In this document: positions 45,386 through 54,300 of the stretch, one piece after another | How the letters are laid out: every line of letters starts with the position of its first letter | Position numbering within the stretch: the stretch's first letter is position 1 | Program-made: the position numbers and the translations under genes | The notes under the pieces: model-generated | Databases searched by the model: none | Told to the model about the DNA's origin: nothing | Seen by the model: the letters and a program-made list of their open reading frames with translations, nothing else | Source: Gadus chalcogrammus | Taxonomy: Eukaryota; Chordata; Actinopteri; Gadiformes; Gadidae | Length of the DNA: 64,000 bases | Direction: 5' to 3' | Assembly (NCBI RefSeq): GCF_026213295.1 | Contig: NC_079427.1 | Coordinates: 35,381,318-35,445,317 of the forward strand

Positions 45386-48300
45386 CTGAATCACATTGTA
45401 ATACTTTATTTGATCTTGTTAAACCTTTATTGAACAAGGTAAAAGACTCATTGAGATTTAAAATCCCTTGTCCAAGAGAGACCAGGGGCCTGTACTACGA
45501 AGCTCGATTAGAGGGTTAGCGAGGTATGTTGAGCTGAAAGCCTGGGTTAGCTGTACCACGAAAGTCGATCTCTTTAAGCGTCGCTGTATCACCATGGTGA
45601 CTTATGCTCGCAACCAAACCTGGTCGGGAGCAGCTTTTCGGCTTAGTCTAGCCGGAGATCGGCTACTTAAATCGGCGCACGCAGCTTCCTAGCCCCTCCT
45701 CCGACAATGGCGTCACCATTTTTGGGTGTTACCGTGGACCTCGGCGCACTTATCGTACAGGCGTCTCTCCGGAGACAGAGGGTTTTTGGCATTTTCTGAC
45801 CAAATTCTTTATGAGAGATACAGATTCTCATCAGAGGGTATTCGTTATCTGATCGACCTTGTTGGACCGTATGTAGGCAATGCGGCACAAAGAAGCCGTG
45901 CACTTACTGTTGCGCAGTGTGTCAAGTTCGAAGGTGGCCCCGCACGTTCAACGTACATTAACCTATAGTCAAGTGCCGTGTTGTCCATTATCCCTTATAT
46001 AACCGCTACGTAGGCCTAGGCATTTTTTATTCTACAAATTCATATTATAGCTGTGAGAATTGTTAAAATAAATCACCTCCATAGTCGCCCTGGAGTCACA
46101 GGGCGAAAGAGTCTCCTGCAAGAATCAGGGAAACCTAGACATTCTTTCCAAAAATTTAACATTTAGAAGAACACGTGATACTTTGCTTTGATAGTTATAT
46201 ACCTCTGATTGGAGATTGATTGTCGGCGGCTCCTCCAAAATAATGTTACCTTCAACTAAAAATGACAATTATTTTACCCTCAATCATTTCACATTTGATT
46301 AGCAAGACAATTATTTATGTCCATTACCAATACATGAATACTCATTACAAACGCCTTTGATGTCGAGGCAGTGGGGTCAGAGGACATCCCCCCTTCCACC
46401 ATCATCGGCCGACCTTCGATATTGGCGAGAGCCAGCTCCTCCGAAGTGGTGAAGGGCGGTGGAGCGGTATTAATTTGGGTTTTCTTTTTATTTGCTACAG
46501 CTAATCAACATGAGATTAAAGTTTGGAGCCTAGGCCATTGCAAATCATAGGCTAGATTCACCTGAAATTATTCAAATGGATGCTTACAACATACCACATT
46601 GAATAATATTTTTATATTTATTTTTGACTTGGCCCCATGTTCGTAGGAGTGTGCTGGCACCACATATGGGGGTAAAACGCATGATAATACATGATATTTT
46701 TAGACAATATGCAGAATCATTTCACTTATGAATTAACACAGTCGGCTATTTTTTGCCAGCACGCCACCCTAGCCATATTATGGGCAACCGTGTTCCCCTT
46801 GGCTGTGATGAACTTTGAACTTTGAATTCCGCGTAGGAGTTCATAATAATTCACTGCTCGCCTTGGGTGAAATACACAGCTCTCGCTCGATTCATTTTGC
46901 GTAAGGGTGAGTCAAATGACGCGATAAACGCCCCTTTTATGTGAACGCGCATTCAACCTAAAGCGGAAAACCTGGTTCAACTAATTGAATCTAAAGTGAG
47001 CTTCGTGGTACCATTTAACTCTGATTGCGAGTTGCGGCTCTGTCGAGCCAAGTTTTCCCAAGAAAGCCTGGGTATGTTCAGCGAGGTTCGTGGTATACCC
47101 CCCTGGCCAAGAGGGCAGCACAAAACAAACAAATACATTCATTTTTATACAAAGAAAAACACACAATTTTCACACAATTAAAAGACAGTTTTGGGATTAG
47201 ATAGTTATATATGTTTATATTCATGCAAATATATGATTATATATATATATTGACATATGTGCATATACATGTTGAATACCTCAGCCTTAGCAATGCGGTC
47301 TATGATGGTCTGCAGGGTCTCGTAGGGGTAACACTTGAGGACCCCCTCCATCGAGCAGGACCTGCTTGCCAGTGCCTCCTGCATGCTCATGTTCAGGTTG
47401 TTGTAACTCTTCTGGGCTGCTAGATTCTGATCAATCAAAGAACCCACACACGTGTTAGCTTCACTTTACACCACTACTTCAGCCTAGCTTAACTAAAGAC
47501 CATCATGTTATCGTGCTAGTTATATTATAAATACAGACACACACTTTCATATTCTTATATTCTAGCCAGCTATGGTATAGATTGACACTTACGATAACAT
47601 CAAAGCGTGAGTACAGAGCCACAACTTTCCCTGGTGAGAGAGAGACAGCCAGACAGGTAGAAAGTTACATAGCTGATTCTTGAAATGTTTGAGTAAGAGA
47701 AGCTGGGAACCCTACAAGACTTTGATACATCTCTGGCCATTTATTTTATGTGTCTGAATTATTATATTATATATTTAATTTTGAGAAAAAAACTAAACTC
47801 CCAATAGACCCTAGGTTCTTAGACTGAGGTGAAGATCCGTTGGTATAATCGTTAGTTTATGCTCACTTTGGCCAGGAATATCTCCTGACCACTTTAAGCT
47901 TCGGTTATGAAACTCAATAACCCATAACCCAAAATGGCATGGTCAAATTTTTCTTATCAGCTTCAAGGTGCCAATAAGTAAGGTAACTTTAACATCATCA
48001 ATCATCAACAAACATGTACCTCACCAAGAAGGCCCCGGTCCCCCTGGTCCCCCTCACCAACAAGGCCCCAGTCTCCCTCAACAACAAGGCCCTGGTCCCC
48101 CCCGGTCCCCCTCAACAACAAGGCCCCGGTCCCCCTCAGCAACAAAGCCCCGGTCCCGCTCATCAACAAGGCCCCGGGGTGAGGGGCCTCCTCTGTCCCA
48201 TGTATCTCTCTCCTCTGACTCTGACACATGTATCTGGTCTCCTCTGATTCATGTATCTTGCTCTTCTGACTCTTGTATCTGGTCTCTTCTGACTCATGTA

Positions 48301-51300
48301 TCTGGTCTCCTCTGACTCTGACTCATGTAGTATCTGGGCTTCTCTGACTCATGTATCTGGTCTCCTCTGACTCATGTATCTGGGGTCCTGACTCTGATTC
48401 ATGTATCTGGGCTCCTGACTCTGACTCATGTATCTGGTCTCCTCTGACTAATGTATCTGGTCTCCTCTGACTCATGTATCTTGTCTCCTCTGACTCTCAC
48501 TTATGTATCTGGTCTCTTCTGACTCATGTATCTAGTCTCCTCACCAACAATTGATGTCTGGTTCTTACTTGACCTTTAGTTTGTGATTTTATCGATGGTT
48601 GTACAAAGGTGGAGGGTGTGGCTGTATCCGTGGTGGACCTGAATCCGTGGTGGACCTTCATAAACAACCCTGGGCAATGACCGCCACCAAGTTACCAAAA
48701 TAATACTGCAATACATATATGAACTAAATCGTTTGATATGCCGACAGTAAACCTAGATGTTTTACAGCAGAGGTTTCTCTAGGGAGGAGAACCTTTTTGG
48801 TCGACCACCGGTAGAGCAGACACCCGTCGCTCTACGAACACAGACAGGGCATCGTAGACGGTGGCCGAGATCAGCACAGTGGCGATTTCCTTAAATGTCC
48901 CAATTGCCACCTCCTGGATCCTCTTTTGAAGGAACCGAGGCTTAGGAAGCAAAGAACCCTGAGGAAAGAGGAGAAAGACCACACCTCAGTAGATAGGAGA
49001 CACCTTAGGAAACAGAGCCCTCATGACAGAGGAGAGAGGAGACACCTTAGGAAGCAGAGAGCCCTCAGGACGGAGGAGAGAGGAGACAGCTTAGGAAATA
49101 GAGAGCCCTCAGGACAGAGGACAGAGGAGACCCTTGGGCTTAGGAAGCAGCCGGTGTCTACTGGTTGCTAATAGTGAGTGGTAGTTCCCTGGTCATGCTA
49201 TTAGAGAGGGGTAGTTCCCTGGTCATGCTAATAGAGAGGGGTAGTTCCCAGATCGTGCTAATAGAGAGGGGTAGTTCCCTGGTCATGCTAATAGAGAGGG
49301 GTAGTTCCCAGATCGTGCTAATAGAGAGGGGTAGTTCCCTGGTCATGCTATTAGAGAGGGGTAGTTCCCTGTCCATGCTAATAGAGAGGGGTAGTTCCCT
49401 TTTCATGCTAATAGAGAGGAGTAGTTCCATGGTCATTCTAATAAAGAGGGGTAGTTCCCTGGTCATGCTAATAGACAGGGTTAGTTCCCTGGTCATGCTA
49501 ATAGAGAGGGGTGGTTCCCTGGTCATGCTATTAGAGAGGGGTAGTTCCCTGGTCATGCTAATAGAGAGGGGTAGTTCCCTGGTGGTCATGCTAATAGACA
49601 GGGGTATTTCCCTGGTCATGCTAAAAGACGGGTGGCTTACGAAGATGTAAAGGAACTTGAGTATGCGTTTGTGGGTGAGAATGTGTAGAACGTTGCCAGA
49701 CAATGGGTCAATGACCGGAAGCCGGTGGATCTTATGCTTCAGCAGAGAGTAGACGGCCTCAAACAGACTGCAGAGAATCGGAAAGTGCCTTATTGCGTCA
49801 TAGGCTTCACACCTAGGCCTACAAATCTTTTGTAGTGCTTTTTGTGCCTAACAATTAACATCGTAAAAAATATATAATTATATATATACAAATATTAACA
49901 TTAACCATATAACAGTCCCTCCAGAAAAATGCGGCGTTATTTTGTGATTATGTGGCCAAAAATCCATGCGATGAAATATGCTGCATATTTATGCAATTTT
50001 ATGCAATGAAATTGCGGGAACATTTTCAGGAACTTGCAAAAAATGCAGCTTTTTGATGACTTACGTCACTTCATAACGTTCCCATGGCAACAGGGGGAAA
50101 TGGCTGCTCTTGTGTGAAGTAAACGCAACATTTTTTCATCTTTCTGCTAAGATATATGTGACTTTTTTGCAACGAAAATGCGGGGATTACGAAATCAGGC
50201 AAGCCCCGCATATTTTGCGCGGCATATTTGAAAAAATGCGGCCCCCGCATGAATATGCAGACTTTGGCTGATTATGCATTTAATTATACGATCGCCTAAT
50301 CACGTTTTACTGGAGGGACTGATATAAACACAACATGTCAAATATGTAGAGCAAATGTATTAAACAATTTAAGTTACTATATTATTCAACAAAATGTGCA
50401 GATGTTCACAGTATGGAGTATAACAGTAAGGAATACGTTTGAGAGAAGAAGGAAATGATGTAGCATGGTGTCAGTCTGCTGATCTTTCTCCCTGTTTGTC
50501 TGTCTGTCTTACCTGGCATCAGGGGAGATGCTGATCAGACTGTTGACAGAGTACTGCAGATAGATCTCTGTAAGACAGACAGACAGACAGACAGACAGAC
50601 AGGCTAAAATATGAACTTTAGGGTAAATAATGGGTCATTTAAATCAAATGAAGGTAAAGTGATGTAGATGATCTACCTGCTAGTGACTGGCAGGGGTTTA
50701 ACAGTCAGAACCTCATCAAACTGGATGCTTCACTGTATACATTTCTACAGTTTGGGACGGACGGAAATCGGAAGGGTAGAGAAAAATAATTGACGCCTTA
50801 TTTTTATCAGGCATGTAATTAAGTATTCACAGAGTATGCCTCACAGTTATTCTAGCGGTTGGCTATTATTCCCGATTGGTAATGCCTATATCTACTGTCT
50901 CATGTCCAGTCCCACAAATTTGGGGGAGATAGCCTAAAAATGTATTTAAAATTCTGAACTTTGGTGTACATGCCCTATTTTGCATGCTGGAAATGTTTGC
51001 CTCTTGGACTTATGTCTGTCAAGACATATTTTGCTGTACAGTGAGAATTTTGGAAAACCTTCAAAAATCTTATTTTTCAGAACTATAGCTTCAAATGCAA
51101 GTCAGTTTGGATGAGCATGATCTATGGACTTGACTGTATTCGCAAAAAAATGCTAAGCTAAGCGCTAATGCTCCATTTCCATTGCAGGTCAACGTAAGAA
51201 GGAGGAAGGAACATGAAACTTGCAAGGAACATTGAGGGACCCTCCCTTAACATGGGTATATAGTTTGTGTGTCTCTCTGCAAGCCTTACTGGGCCTGTCT

Positions 51301-54300
51301 CTCTGTGTGTCTTGAGTGTGAGTGTGCGCGATTCACTTGAAAAGGGCGTCCGCTGGGATAGGTTGCGCGTGGATGCCTGTGAATACCTCTGGTATTGCTA
51401 GTTATTACAGATACTTTAAATTAGCAGGACTCATTATACTTTATTATATACACAGCCAGTAAAAGGGAGGATGGGTATAGATCAGTGCTTGATGCGCTGA
51501 GTGATCGTCAGTAGAGAACATAAGTAGAGAATGGAGTGGGTAGAGTCTGGCACCGCCAAGCAGCGGTCAGTGAATCAAAACAAGAAACACACCAAACCTG
51601 GAACCTCCCAAACAAGAACTTAAAACACTGAAGGGAACCAAACCGTGACTTACCTGAACTGTTACACCCCTAGTTACCAGAACTATTTACAGGCAACTAG
51701 TAACTGGGGGTATTTAGTATTTTCTGACCTCTCCATGTCTCGATCTTGTGTTCCTCCAGCTCATAGATTTGCACCTGGAAAACAAATCAATCACTATGGT
51801 AACCAACACCATCACTATGGTAACCACCATCATCACTATGGTAACCACCAACATCACTATGGTAACCACCAACATCACCATGGTAACCACCATCACTATA
51901 GTAACTACCACCATCACCATGTTTACCACCATCATCACTATGGTAACCACCACCATCCCCATGGTAACCACCATCATCACCATGGTAACCACCATCACTA
52001 TACTAACCAACACCATCACTATGGTAACCACCATTATCACTATTTTAACCACCACCATCCCCATGGTAACAACCACCATCACCATGGTAACCACCATCAC
52101 TCTAGTAACCAACACCATCACTATGGTATCCCCCACCATCCCCATGGTAACCACCACCATCACCATGGTAACCACCATCACTATAGTAACCACCATTATC
52201 ACCATGGTAACCCCCATTATCACTATGTTTACCACCACTATCACATGGGTAACCACCACCATCACGTCACTATAATAACCACCACCATCACTATAGTAAC
52301 CACCACTATCACTATGGTAACCACCATCACTATAGTAACCACCAACATCACCATGGTAAACACCGACATCACTATGTTTTGCCAACACCATCACTATGGT
52401 AACCACCATCACTATGGTAAGGATCATCACAATAATAACCATCCCTACCAATATGGTATCAACCTTCACTATGGTAAACATCACTATCACTCCTGCTACA
52501 ATCACCATGGTAAGCAACATCACCAAGGTAATTGCCATCAGCATGGTACCACCATCACTATGCTAACTACCATCACCATGGTAACCATAACCATCAGTAA
52601 GGGAACCACCGTCACCATGGTAACCAGCGTCATTATGCTAACTGCACTGTGTTAGTTCTAATGATTTGGTTGCGTTGGTTCTTCATCCCAAAGGTCCTAG
52701 AGTGACGACTCACCAGGGGAGATGTGTAGTAACGCTGCAGGATGTTGATGAAGTCTGTGATGGTCAGCATACCTATGGACACAGGCAAATACATACCCAC
52801 CAAATTATTACAGACAGCCAGACAGCTGGCAGGCTGGCAGGCAGACAGACAGCTCACCTACAAACACCTGCAGTTTGCTGTCCCAGAGAGGAGCAGCACG
52901 GACGCCGTTGGCAACCAGAGCAAAGAACGCTTTCTTCACCTGAAACACAATATATATACACATTATATAGACATTATATACTATATGGATCATATAAATG
53001 TCACCTGAAACACAATATATATAAACATTATATGCATTTACATTTTGGGCATTTAGCAGACGCTTTTTTTCCAAAGCAACTTACAATAAGTACACTTTAT
53101 CATAAGAAAGTGAAACAATATATCACTATCGGTACCTTAAAGATGTTCACAGATCCAAATGCCAAGCACTAACAATCCCTAAGTTAACCCATTCCCCGTA
53201 TACAACAAAGATAGCTAGGATAAGATGCTACACAACTATGCCTCCGATGCCGTAGCTCTCGATCTTATTGAGCAGTCGTCTGAGTGGGACGGTGTTGAAT
53301 GCTTTTTGGAAGTACATGTATATAATGTCTGTGCATAGGCCATCATCTATTGCTTGAGTCCATTGGTCCAGTACCTTGAGGAGTTGGAGAGCCGTGGATG
53401 TACCTCTTTTGAATCCTTTCTGTCTCTTGGATAACAACTTGTGCTGGAACATTCTCTTGCAAAGTCAGGAAACAAAGAGAGCGCAAACAACCTTGCTACC
53501 CAACTTCCGTTAGTTTGGCCACTCTGCTCCTTCAAAATAAGAGACCTCTGCACATCTAGTAATGTAACTCAAAACAAGAGTCTCTGCTTGCAATCTAGCG
53601 CAACAGCATTACACTGCTACATTTAGGATTGGTCAGGTATGATGTGAACCAGGATAGAGCAAAGTCAGCGATGCAGAGTTGGCAAGAGTGGCGAGGAGAA
53701 TCTGAGGGTTCACCGCGGACAAGTAGAGGAGAATGAGAACCGATGAGAGGGACAAGGCTCTGGCAGCCCAGAGTGACACGGTCACCGTGAGGAGAGCTGT
53801 CTCAATGGAGTGTGCAGTCTTGAAGCCTGACTTATCAGGGTCAAGCTGATTGTTTTGTGAGCGATAGGAGGATGTTGGTTAGAGATGGCCTGTTCCACTG
53901 TTTTAGAAAGGACTGAACGAAGAGATATCTTTATGTAGTTCTGGATGTCGGTGGTGTCAAGGGTCGGTTTCGTGAGGAGCAGCTTTATTCTGGCAGTCTT
54001 GAAGGATGCTGGAACAAGGCCTGAAGTGAGGGAGGAGTTGATAAGGGGGTGAAAAATGGCAGGATGTCGCTCGAGACGGCCTGGAGGAGTTAGGAGGGGA
54101 TCGGGTAAAGGGGGCAGAAGGTGGCGTGGTTAGACGTAACTATTCTGTTGACATCTTCGGAGGAGAGAGGGATAAAGTGGATAAAAAACAGTAGTGGTGA
54201 TAGGGTGTAGGAGGATGGTGGTAGGGGTAAAAGAGGAGGGGTTAAAAAAGGGGGTAAAAAAAGTCATCAGGAGTGAGGTAGGATAGTTTCCTGGGGTTGG

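Larger units (their letters stand above)
45485..47103. mobile_element. PIF/Harbinger element, decayed, in a prkag3 intron
   Basis: The ends are GGGGCCTGTACTACGAAGC and, on the opposite strand, GGGGGGTATACCACGAACC. It contains remnants of both proteins normally carried by this superfamily: a HARBI1-type nuclease on the plus strand (45706-45968) and a Myb/SANT-type accessory protein on the minus strand (46370-46455). It interrupts a dispersed repeat between the last two exons of prkag3. Confidence 0.85.

Noticed and set aside
49158..49703. 161- and 181-codon frames on opposite strands
   Set aside because: 30-bp tandem repeats open on both strands; the minus frame even runs into a real prkag3 exon in its correct frame only by chance at the end.
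51645..52655. 336-codon His/Asn/Tyr-rich open frame
   Set aside because: It is a minisatellite whose unit lengths are multiples of three, lies antisense to prkag3 and inside its intron; open on both strands.
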